Part shown: in pieces, positions 34,272-41,239 of the stretch
Position numbering within the stretch: the stretch's first letter is position 1
Layout of the letters: each line of letters opens with the position of its first letter
Source of the DNA: Saprospiraceae bacterium
Lineage (GTDB): Bacteria; Bacteroidota; Bacteroidia; Chitinophagales; Saprospiraceae
Reading direction: 5' to 3'
Assembly (NCBI GenBank): GCA_020629515.1
Contig: JAHDDE010000024.1
Location: 1-54,719 of the forward strand
Length of the DNA stretch: 54,719 nt
Made by a program: the position numbers and the translations under genes
Notes under the pieces: model-generated
Database searches by the model: none
Told to the model about the DNA's origin: nothing
The model's input: only the letters and a program-made list of their open reading frames with translations

Positions 34272-34306
34272 CAAAAATAAGATTTTAGTATGGCGAGGAG
34301 ATCAAA
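34272..34306 (-). promoter_or_regulatory. Candidate Bacteroidota promoter for the acyltransferase gene
   Basis: On the minus strand TTTG (34306-34303) is followed after 23 bases by TATTTTTG (34279-34272), which ends 22 bases before the ATG at 34249. The spacing and start distance are almost identical to the hemJ promoter candidate. Confidence 0.4.
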
Positions 34307-34332
34307 TTTGCTTGGAGTGTGTGATTATGTAC

Positions 34333-35046
34333 TTAGTTAGTGAAACCTAAGTGCTCATAATACTTGAAAGTCTCGGATTTTAATCGCTGAGGGAAGACAA
34401 ATAGAAATGCATAGGATAGAATGAGGATCAGAGCTAAAGCCAATGAAAATATACCTGCCCAAGTCAAGCTATAAACGGGTATACATTGAAATTTTTCAGC
34501 GCATTGTTCATAGATCGCCCATATCATAAGACCCAAAGTAAAAGGTATAGCTACTATCGTCTGATTATATACATCAACCGTTAATAATGGAGGAGGATAC
34601 GACATGCTCTTAGCATAAATCAAATAGTACGTATAAATTAAACCGACGAAATATATACCATATCCTATTTGAGCAATTCGAAGGATAAGTATTTGATATA
34701 GATCTGCTTGACTGAAAAAATAAAAGCAGATCGCAAAAAGTAAAAGGGTTATAGCCGCTTTTGGCCAGGTCAAAAACTCCAACATATATGTCCCCACTTG
34801 CTTATACCAGGAATAGGACAAGTACCGTTTCTTTTTACTCACTAATTTCTTAATGCGCTCTTCACTCCATGACTCCAATTCATTATTGAGGACCTCATCA
34901 AAAGTGCTGGATTCATGTGTTATTTTTGATTCTATCGAAGTAGCTATATGATCCAAGACTTCCATTTTGACATCATAGTATCGAGTGCCTAACTGGTCCA
35001 AGTGCCTGTTTATCTGTAGGATTTGATGATTGTTCAGTTTATTCAT
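34333..35046 (-). CDS. Membrane protein with N-terminal HAAS-like domain, array member 1
   Basis: This 237-residue protein is the last gene of the PadR array. The N-terminal cytosolic domain (about 1-90) has the shared motif YYDVKMEVLDHIATSIES, followed by FDEVLNNELESW and a basic stretch (VSKKKRYLSYSW). About four hydrophobic helices follow (for example ITLLLFAICFYFFSQADLY, SLALALILILSYAFLFVFP). The short N-terminal D-x3-E-x-x-DH pattern resembles the HAAS/DUF1700-type domains that accompany PadR regulators in Firmicutes. It overlaps the preceding gene by 4 bp. Its function is unknown. Confidence 0.8.
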   Translation of the reverse strand: MNKLNNHQILQINRHLDQLGTRYYDVKMEVLDHIATSIESKITHESSTFDEVLNNELESWSEERIKKLVSKKKRYLSYSWYKQVGTYMLEFLTWPKAAITLLLFAICFYFFSQADLYQILILRIAQIGYGIYFVGLIYTYYLIYAKSMSYPPPLLTVDVYNQTIVAIPFTLGLMIWAIYEQCAEKFQCIPVYSLTWAGIFSLALALILILSYAFLFVFPQRLKSETFKYYEHLGFTN

Positions 35047-35759
35047 AGATCACTTATGATGAGATAGTTATAGTCCTTTATGACTTGCTCTTTGAGTTGA
35101 GCGGGAAAGATGAATAACAAGCCATAAAAAAGAATGATTAATACAGACAATAGGATTGATGCTATGATCATAACTATTATCGAGGTGGTTATAGGCACGA
35201 AGAAAAGATCAAATCCCATATAAAGTGCAAACCAAGTTATCCATCCTATGGTTGACAAATAAGCATCGATACATAGCAATTTTTTTGAAGTAATTATAAT
35301 CTGTCTTTTTGCAAAAAGCAAAATCGGTACCGCAACGATAATAGAGATGGCCACCTTTATTAAAGTATAGATATAATTATCCACCAAGTGATTGACATTG
35401 ATGAATAATCCTTGTGATAGACATCCATATATTAGGATGCTCAGTGTAGCAGTAATTAAAATTCGTGGAAGCTTAAAATAGCTCTTGATAAATGTCCAAA
35501 CACGCTTTCTCCAATATCGCTGCAGCTCCAGAGATTTTTGTTCTTGTACTTTAGTGAATCCGAATACTCCGAAGCTTTTATAGACTTGTTGCAAGGCATT
35601 CTCAAAACTTAAATTCTGATTTTCTGCTCGCATAGTTTCGATTCTATTAGCGATATGATCCACTAACTCAAGCTGCACATCATAATACTTGATATACTTC
35701 TTAGTGGTGAAATCGAAGATGGATTGGATTTCTTGTGTTGTCAGTTTTTGTTCTATCAT
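35043..35759 (-). CDS. Membrane protein with N-terminal HAAS-like domain, array member 2
   Basis: This 238-residue paralogue has the clearest form of the shared motif, YYDVQLELVDHIANRIE, then LSFENALQQVYKSFGVFGF and a basic patch leading to four helices (ILITATLSILIYGCLSQ, LIKVAISIIVAVPILLFA, ITTSIIVMIIASILLSVLII). The C-terminus ends in a short cytosolic tail after FIFPAQLKEQ, a pattern shared with member 1 (FVFPQRLKSE). It has ATGA overlaps with both neighbours. The strong common layout and low sequence identity point to old duplications under selection to stay together. Confidence 0.8.
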   Translation of the reverse strand: MIEQKLTTQEIQSIFDFTTKKYIKYYDVQLELVDHIANRIETMRAENQNLSFENALQQVYKSFGVFGFTKVQEQKSLELQRYWRKRVWTFIKSYFKLPRILITATLSILIYGCLSQGLFINVNHLVDNYIYTLIKVAISIIVAVPILLFAKRQIIITSKKLLCIDAYLSTIGWITWFALYMGFDLFFVPITTSIIVMIIASILLSVLIILFYGLLFIFPAQLKEQVIKDYNYLIISDL

Positions 35760-36469
35760 ATAACACCTAAGATTTGCTGATTAATCTGACGATATCTCTT
35801 TATCTCTTCCCTTACACCTTTTCTTAATTGATAAAATCGAAAAATGAAGAATACGAGATACATGAATAAGCCGAAAGTGCCAATAATCTGTGCTAAGACA
35901 GGAAAGCTCTGAGACAGTGAATTTGGAAATTTTATCGTAACCATCATCAACAGTAGGAGGGGTGAGTTAGTCAGAAAAGCACTCCTCGAGTAAATTGGGA
36001 AGATGGTAAGTGTAGATCCAAAATCATTGATCCATCCTCGAGTGCCCCATCGATCTATGGTTTCTATAAATCCTGTGGTTAAGCAGGCAATCAGAAAAAC
36101 CCATAAGTAATTATCTATATATCCTAAGAAATTGTAAATCAATCCTATAACTACTGCGCTAATCAGTATATGTGGCCAAGATATGGCATACATGAAGGCT
36201 CTGAGATGATTCGATAAGTACTGCTTCCAGAGTTCATATTTTCTACTGAATGAGATTTTTTGGATACCCTTTTTTCCGCCTAAAGATTCTACAGCTTTGT
36301 TAAGGCTCAGATAAAAGGAAAAGTTTGGATCATCTGTTCTTTGCTGTGCTATATCATTTAGCATATGATCAGCGAGCTCTAATCTTAAGTCAAAATAATC
36401 CTGCTTCAATATTAAAGCGATCTCATTATGTACAGCTATGATCTGATCCCTTGTAAACGTTTGACTCAT
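35756..36469 (-). CDS. Membrane protein with N-terminal HAAS-like domain, array member 3
   Basis: This 237-residue paralogue carries the motif YFDLRLELADHMLNDIAQQ, then FSFYLSLNKAVESLGG and a basic linker. Four or five hydrophobic helices follow, including ILISAVVIGLIYNFLGYID and IIGTFGLFMYLVFFIFRFY. It diverges more in the membrane part, where it has TGFIETIDRWGTRGWI and no PAQLK-like exit motif. It is coupled by 4-bp overlaps on both sides. Its function is unknown. Confidence 0.8.
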   Translation of the reverse strand: MSQTFTRDQIIAVHNEIALILKQDYFDLRLELADHMLNDIAQQRTDDPNFSFYLSLNKAVESLGGKKGIQKISFSRKYELWKQYLSNHLRAFMYAISWPHILISAVVIGLIYNFLGYIDNYLWVFLIACLTTGFIETIDRWGTRGWINDFGSTLTIFPIYSRSAFLTNSPLLLLMMVTIKFPNSLSQSFPVLAQIIGTFGLFMYLVFFIFRFYQLRKGVREEIKRYRQINQQILGVI

Positions 36470-37224
36470 ATCATTTGCGCTTTATAATGATCCAATAATG
36501 GTGCTACACGACGACTGCAAACGGTATAATGATAGTACCATACCCAAGTGATAAGATATATGCCTATAGTAAATAATAATTTAGCCAACAGATCACTCTC
36601 AAATAGATCAAACATATTAAAGACTTGAAAAGGGAAAAACAGGAAAGTGATCACCTGCATTTTAAAATTGAAATAAAAGTGGACGGAAGAATCTTTCCCT
36701 TTTGTAAACTTGTTCAACTTCCTGTTCTTTAAATATTTATAGGTCTCAAGTATTGAAAGCGGAACAATTATTACTATCCCTAAGATTAATAGTGTAGCTG
36801 GTGACAGCGGAATGAAAGAATAGTATAATACGATCAGCAGTACCAAGTGGAGGTACCATTTTTCAGCCACCCATTTCCAAAATTGGCGCTGTACCAGTCT
36901 ATTTTTTTCATTGAAAAAGTTATTTGCGATTTCTACAATTCGATGTGGCCCTCCAAAAGTTTGATGATAGGCATAGACTTCCTTTTTGAAAAGCGATCCA
37001 GATTTTATCTTCATTTTATCTCCTAACTTCGATACATAGTGATCCACTAATTCTCCCCTGAGATCGCTAAAGTTTGCTCGACTGTTCGCTCGTTCTAATA
37101 TGGTATTGAAGAGATTATCAATGAATTGAATTTTTTCTTCTTCTGAAGGACGATTACTCAGTTGATCATATGTATAGTGGAGATTAAAGTCTCCTGGTCG
37201 CCATAACCCATCTTTTGTCCACAT
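36466..37224 (-). CDS. Membrane protein with N-terminal HAAS-like domain, array member 4
   Basis: At 252 residues this is the most divergent member and the first after the regulator. It has an extra N-terminal segment of about 25 residues before the shared domain, whose core reads FSDLRGELVDHYVSKLGD, then SLFKKEVYAYHQTFGGPHRI. The membrane part contains LHLVLLIVLYYSFIPLSP and LLILGIVIIVPLSILETY. Its start codon lies 1 bp after the PadR stop. It may be the partner closest to the regulator, but this is only positional. Confidence 0.78.
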   Translation of the reverse strand: MWTKDGLWRPGDFNLHYTYDQLSNRPSEEEKIQFIDNLFNTILERANSRANFSDLRGELVDHYVSKLGDKMKIKSGSLFKKEVYAYHQTFGGPHRIVEIANNFFNEKNRLVQRQFWKWVAEKWYLHLVLLIVLYYSFIPLSPATLLILGIVIIVPLSILETYKYLKNRKLNKFTKGKDSSVHFYFNFKMQVITFLFFPFQVFNMFDLFESDLLAKLLFTIGIYLITWVWYYHYTVCSRRVAPLLDHYKAQMI

Positions 37225-37225
37225 A

Positions 37226-37558
37226 TCAGGCGATTTTAGGTTTTAAGATGAGATTGATACTGTTGATGAAGTCCGCCATTGCGCTGATTTGAGTATCCAC
37301 TTCTGTTTTGCCTGTCTCTGTGAGGCGATAGTATTTTCGCATGCGATTGCCGATACTACGTATCTCAGTAGTCAATATCCCTTTGCCTTCTAATCTATGT
37401 AGGGCAGGATATAGTGCGCCCTCTGTAAGTTGCACTTCTCCTTTAGTGATGGCTTTCACTTTCTGAGTGATCTCATAGCCATACATCTCTTCTTGTTCAC
37501 TTAGAAGCTTGAGGATGATGGTATCGAGACTTCCTCGTAGTAGTTTAGGATCAATCAT
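37226..37558 (-). CDS. PadR-family transcriptional regulator
   Basis: This 110-residue winged-helix regulator is taken from the ATG at 37558 (MIDPKLLRGSLDTIILKLL), the usual PadR start; an open frame extends upstream to 37627 but over non-PadR sequence. Motifs are YGYEITQKVKAIT, GEVQLTEGALYPALHRLEGKG and RKYYRLTETG, which are the PadR wing and dimer segments. It heads the array of four membrane proteins. PadR proteins next to HAAS/DUF1700-type membrane genes usually repress their own operon. A direct repeat upstream (37580-37604) is a candidate operator. Confidence 0.92.
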   Translation of the reverse strand: MIDPKLLRGSLDTIILKLLSEQEEMYGYEITQKVKAITKGEVQLTEGALYPALHRLEGKGILTTEIRSIGNRMRKYYRLTETGKTEVDTQISAMADFINSINLILKPKIA

Positions 37559-37579
37559 AAGACTAATATACATAATTTT

Positions 37580-37604
37580 CTTAGGTATAGGAATCTTAGG
37601 TATA
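37580..37604 (-). repeat. Tandem direct repeat upstream of PadR, candidate operator
   Basis: On the minus strand TATACCTAAG occurs twice with starts 15 bp apart (plus-strand copies of CTTAGGTATA at 37580-37589 and 37595-37604), 22 bp upstream of the PadR ATG. A TTTG lies 19 bases before the second copy, so a repressor bound here would cover the likely promoter. Confidence 0.5.
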
Positions 37605-37644
37605 ATCCCAAAATATCTTAGTTGCATTTTTTTAAGTTTGTTCT

Positions 37645-38088
37645 ATGATCAGAAGCTTAGAAAGGAAGGATATTCTTGAATATATACAATTGATGCAAGA
37701 TTTTGCGGTATATGATGGTCACACAGAGCGTTTGGATATTCAAGCGAATCGAGTGGAGGAAGCATTTTTTGGGAATAGTCAATATGTGCGAAGTTATGTA
37801 GCCGAAGTAGACGATGTCCTAGTGGGATTCATTAATTTTTATCCTACTTTTTCTTCATTTGAGATGAATAAGACGTATTGGGTAGATGATGTATTTGTTT
37901 CGGCCGCTTATAGATCGAAGCGAATAGGATATCAGCTTTTTCAAGCAGTTAAAGAGTGTGCGATCAGTGAGGGTTGTAATCGAATAGATTGGTTGGTCAG
38001 AAGAGATAATATATTAGGGCGTTCGTTTTATGATCGTATTGGTGCCAAGGTGGATGAAGGCACTATTTTTGTCAAGTGGAGAATTTGA
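37645..38088 (+). CDS. GNAT-family N-acetyltransferase
   Basis: This 147-residue acetyl-CoA-dependent transferase has strand 4 followed by the pyrophosphate-binding loop in YWVDDVFVSAAYRSKRIGYQLFQAVKECA, seen here as VDDVFVSAAYRSKRIG (loop RSKRIG in place of the classic R/Q-x-x-G-x-G/A, with Ile before the last Gly). NRIDWLVRRDN-x-x-GRSFYDRIGAK at the C-terminus is typical. The substrate is unknown. It is divergent from the PadR operon, with 86 bp between start codons, so it may share regulation with it. Confidence 0.88.
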   Translation: MIRSLERKDILEYIQLMQDFAVYDGHTERLDIQANRVEEAFFGNSQYVRSYVAEVDDVLVGFINFYPTFSSFEMNKTYWVDDVFVSAAYRSKRIGYQLFQAVKECAISEGCNRIDWLVRRDNILGRSFYDRIGAKVDEGTIFVKWRI

Positions 38089-38105
38089 CGGTACTTTTGA
38101 GTCAA

Positions 38106-38798
38106 TTAGGTAAGTCCCTCCCTTAATGCTTTTGCCACGGCGGCTGAGACCGATTTTACTTGTAATTTTCGATATATTTTAGAAATATGGGTATTTACTG
38201 TACTATAAGAAATAAAGCATTCTGCTGCAATCATTTTATAGCTATATCCAGCAACTAAAAAATTTAATATCTCTCTCTCCCGAGTGGTAAGGTTTACCTT
38301 CGATTGAGTAGGTGAATAACCTTTTTTCTTATTGAATAATTTGAGAATTTTTCCGGCAATTATAGGTGTAATGGGCGCTCCACCTTCGAGGACTTCTTGG
38401 ATTCCTTGAATTAGTTTTAAAGGTGTTTTTTGTTTTAATATATATCCATCGGCCCCTGCAGAAATGGCGCCTAAAATCTTGTTTTCATCCTCAAATATAG
38501 TTTGCATGATGATCTTCAGATCAGGGAAAGCCGCCTTCAGCAATTTTACCCCTTCTATACCATCTACATGAGGCATATTAATATCCATTAGTGCTACGTT
38601 AGGTTGGGTTTTCTTGATTTGTTCTACCACATTTCTACAGTCAGAATAGGTACCAACACATTCCATATTTTCCATCGCATCAAGTAACAATTTCAATCCT
38701 TCTCTACGGGCAATATTATCGTCAAATACAGCTACTTTTATAAGTTTATTATTTGAGTCTGCTTTCATATTTGCTGGTTGATTAGTGATGATCGACAC
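38106..38798 (-). CDS. NarL/LuxR-type response regulator
   Basis: This 230-residue regulator has a receiver domain at about residues 20-140, with the acidic pair in AVFDDN, the phospho-acceptor Asp in VALMDINMP, a switch Thr in IIMQTIFED and the conserved Lys in YILKQKTP. A LuxR-type helix-turn-helix lies at about 165-225 (TTREREILNFLVAGYSYKMIAAECF, seen as REREILNFLVAGYSYKMIA, then STVNTHISKIYRKL). It starts 2 bp after the sensor kinase and is clearly its partner. An internal ATG ten codons in is an alternative start. Confidence 0.93.
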   Translation of the reverse strand: MSIITNQPANMKADSNNKLIKVAVFDDNIARREGLKLLLDAMENMECVGTYSDCRNVVEQIKKTQPNVALMDINMPHVDGIEGVKLLKAAFPDLKIIMQTIFEDENKILGAISAGADGYILKQKTPLKLIQGIQEVLEGGAPITPIIAGKILKLFNKKKGYSPTQSKVNLTTREREILNFLVAGYSYKMIAAECFISYSTVNTHISKIYRKLQVKSVSAAVAKALREGLT

Positions 38799-38800
38799 AT

Positions 38801-40936
38801 TTAATTGCGTTTTTTGTCCGGACTAAAAATCTGAGATAATTGTTTCCATCTAAAAGGAAGGTCTTTTTTAAGATCAAAAGTAAGGACAATCTTTACTCCC
38901 GTATTCGGAGAGGAATCAATTTCTAAGTATCCTCCTAATTCATTGGCTCTCAACTCCATATTTTTAAGACCGTTGCCGCCCATCATTATTTTGGGGTTGT
39001 CAACATTAAAACCCTTTCCATTGTCTTTAATGGTCACATTTAGAGTATTGTTGGTAGCGTGTATTTTTGTATGAATTGTGGTACCCTCAGAATATTTCAC
39101 AGAATTATTCACAGCTTCTTTAAATATTAAATAAATATTACGTCGTTGGATAATATTGAGCTGTATGTCTAATATTGTTGAGTCGTAGTCTATGGTTACA
39201 TCCCATTCTCTAGTACTTTCTAAATCACTCGCAAAACTCCTCATTCTATTAATCAGATGAAGCATAGAGTCATTTTCTGAATTAATGGTCCATACAATAT
39301 CATTCATAGATTCGATGGTTTTTACGGAATTGTCATTAATAGTCTTGAGGTGTTGACTGGCTTGGCGAGGGTCTTTTGTTATGAACTTATCAGCCACGGT
39401 GCTAACTAACGCAATACTCGAGAGTGTAGAACCAATCTCGTCATGTAAGTCACGTGAAATACGATTACGTAGTAAGCGAAGATTTTCTTTTTGGTTTTGC
39501 TTGATCTGGTTGAAGCAGAATAACCCAAAAAGTAGCATCATAATGCCTATAGAAATGTATATAAACTGTTTTTGATTAGCCGTTCTTTTGGCCTTTTCAT
39601 TGAGTAATAACACTTCTTGTTGCTGTATAAAATTAAGAGAGTCTCTTTCTTTCTGAAAATCATACTCTGCTTCTAAAAGCATTATTTTTTTTAGTGATTC
39701 TTCGTTGTAAAGACTATCTGTTATTTGTTTGAAGAGCACATGAGCATGATAAGCACCTTGATAATCCCCTAAAGATTCTTTAGTCAAAGCAAGTTGTTCT
39801 GCTCCCTTCTGTATTAAGTTGAGTCTCCCAATCTGTTGTGCTAAATCAATTCCTTGTTGGAGATACAATTTGGCTTTCAACAATTTGTTTTGTTTTCTAT
39901 AGGTTTTACCAATTTGAATTATAATGGGTATCTTTTCACTTGCTGCGCCCATATCGGCCAAAATGGCGAGTGCATTATTGAAATTTTCTAATGCCTCTTC
40001 ATACATGCCCATCTCGATCTGTGCTATTCCTATGCTTCTGTAAGAAAATGTAAGACCTCTATTATCTCCTAACTCCTTTTTAAGTTTTAGAGAAATCAAG
40101 TAACACTCTATAGCCTTTTCGGGATTTCCTTGTAGCAGATGGGTATATCCTATGGCATTGATATTGATAGCCATTTCTCGTTTTATACCTAAGTCTTTAT
40201 TAATCTCAAAGGCCTTTTGGTAGTATTCGAGCGCTCTTTCATACTCGCCTTGATTTTTTTGAAAAAGTCCTATGTTAAAATAGCAGGAAGCAATACCCGC
40301 CTGATCATGCAGTTCCTCATAAATCGCGAGGGCTTTATAGTAGTAGTTCAATCCTTCAGAATAATCGCCTTGGCGATCAGAAATAATACCAATGAATTTA
40401 TAAGATGAAGCTGAAGTCACTTGGTCACCTATGGATGTACTGATATGCAATGAATTATTGAGATATTCTAAGGCTTGGTCATATTCTCCTGAGTAGGCTG
40501 ATAACCATCCCAAACCATATAATGCTTTAGTCTCGGCCTCTGGAAGATTCTTACTTTTAGCTAGGTCGAGCATTTGAGTAAATATTTGGTACGCAGAAAC
40601 ATAGTTTCCTTTATGTAGGGTGACTACACCTATGGGATATAAAGGCAATACTGTACCTCCTATATACCCAATCTCATGTGCCAAATCCTTAGCGTCATTA
40701 GCATACCTTACTGTGCTAATGGAATCTGAATCCATCAACAGTGTGGCAAGTGCTAATTTGATTTCTATTATTTTTCTTTTTGAAAATTCTGTGGTCAATT
40801 GAGATTTTAACGAATCAATTTGCAATTGCCGAATCTGGGTTTGTCCAATTATGCTCCAAACCAGTAATAAACTAACTAAGTGAAATCGAATTGAATTAAC
40901 ATAATAATGAAAAGATGTAGCTATGAACGACGCCAT
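38801..40936 (-). CDS. TPR-containing sensor histidine kinase (HisKA_3 type)
   Basis: This 711-residue kinase has an N-terminal signal-like hydrophobic segment (about 15-32), then at least six tetratricopeptide repeats (about 60-400; for example AEYFNIGLFQKNQGEYERAL-type units such as CYFNIGLFQKNQGEYERALE). A transmembrane helix (FIYISIGIMMLLFGLFCF) follows, then a HisKA_3 phospho-acceptor site (NRISRDLHDEIGSTLSSIA) and a HATPase domain (NNSVKYSEG, DNGKGF, GGNGLKNM). The TPR domain would lie in the periplasm and sense a protein or peptide. It pairs with the response regulator 2 bp downstream and is divergent from the six-gene run at 41240. Confidence 0.93.
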   Translation of the reverse strand: MASFIATSFHYYVNSIRFHLVSLLLVWSIIGQTQIRQLQIDSLKSQLTTEFSKRKIIEIKLALATLLMDSDSISTVRYANDAKDLAHEIGYIGGTVLPLYPIGVVTLHKGNYVSAYQIFTQMLDLAKSKNLPEAETKALYGLGWLSAYSGEYDQALEYLNNSLHISTSIGDQVTSASSYKFIGIISDRQGDYSEGLNYYYKALAIYEELHDQAGIASCYFNIGLFQKNQGEYERALEYYQKAFEINKDLGIKREMAININAIGYTHLLQGNPEKAIECYLISLKLKKELGDNRGLTFSYRSIGIAQIEMGMYEEALENFNNALAILADMGAASEKIPIIIQIGKTYRKQNKLLKAKLYLQQGIDLAQQIGRLNLIQKGAEQLALTKESLGDYQGAYHAHVLFKQITDSLYNEESLKKIMLLEAEYDFQKERDSLNFIQQQEVLLLNEKAKRTANQKQFIYISIGIMMLLFGLFCFNQIKQNQKENLRLLRNRISRDLHDEIGSTLSSIALVSTVADKFITKDPRQASQHLKTINDNSVKTIESMNDIVWTINSENDSMLHLINRMRSFASDLESTREWDVTIDYDSTILDIQLNIIQRRNIYLIFKEAVNNSVKYSEGTTIHTKIHATNNTLNVTIKDNGKGFNVDNPKIMMGGNGLKNMELRANELGGYLEIDSSPNTGVKIVLTFDLKKDLPFRWKQLSQIFSPDKKRN

Positions 40937-41239
40937 TTTCTGCCTTACTCAAATTAAATAGTCCAAAAGGTAGAAATATCATTGAAACTACTGAGTATGT
41001 CTGAAGCTACTTCTTCAAAATATCATTGATATCAATGATATAATCTGACTGAAGCCCTAATTACTTTTGACTCGGGACAGCTGTGGCTAATTGAGTCAAC
41101 CTGAGATAGAGGTTACAGCTTCAACCGACTTCAACCCTTCCATAAATGATTGTATTTTTTAGGAATAGGTGCTCATACTCTTAGGAATGACGCAAATTTC
41201 AACAAAAAAAGAACATCGTATGGCAGAAGAACTAATACT
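40937..41239. other. 303-bp divergent regulatory region between the sensor kinase and the Omp85-type gene
   Basis: No gene is supported here. The region holds the palindrome at 41020-41041, an earlier copy of its half-site (AAATATCATTGA at 40974-40985 and again at 41018-41029, 44 bp apart) and a second inverted repeat, TTGACTC (41067-41073) with GAGTCAA (41093-41099). An open frame upstream of 41240 (from 41150) lacks signal-peptide character and is taken as leader. Confidence 0.6.
41020..41041. promoter_or_regulatory. 22-bp perfect palindrome, candidate operator
   Basis: ATATCATTGAT is followed with no gap by its exact reverse complement ATCAATGATAT. The site lies 84 bp upstream of the sensor kinase ATG and about 200 bp upstream of the Omp85-type gene, with a second half-site on the kinase side. 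It has no U-tail, so a protein-binding site is more likely than a terminator. Confidence 0.55.

Noticed and set aside
37559-37627. Longer PadR protein starting at 37627
   Set aside because: PadR homology starts at the ATG at 37558, and the extra codons cover the repeat and likely promoter.
38098-38106. TTGAGTCAA at both ends of the two-component operon (38098 and 41091)
   Set aside because: A 9-base near-palindrome can recur by chance, and the first copy lies at the 3' end of the response regulator gene, where a control site is unlikely.
41150-41239. Longer N-terminus for the Omp85-type protein
   Set aside because: The extra 30 residues are polar and basic and would bury the lipoprotein signal that starts at 41240/41246.
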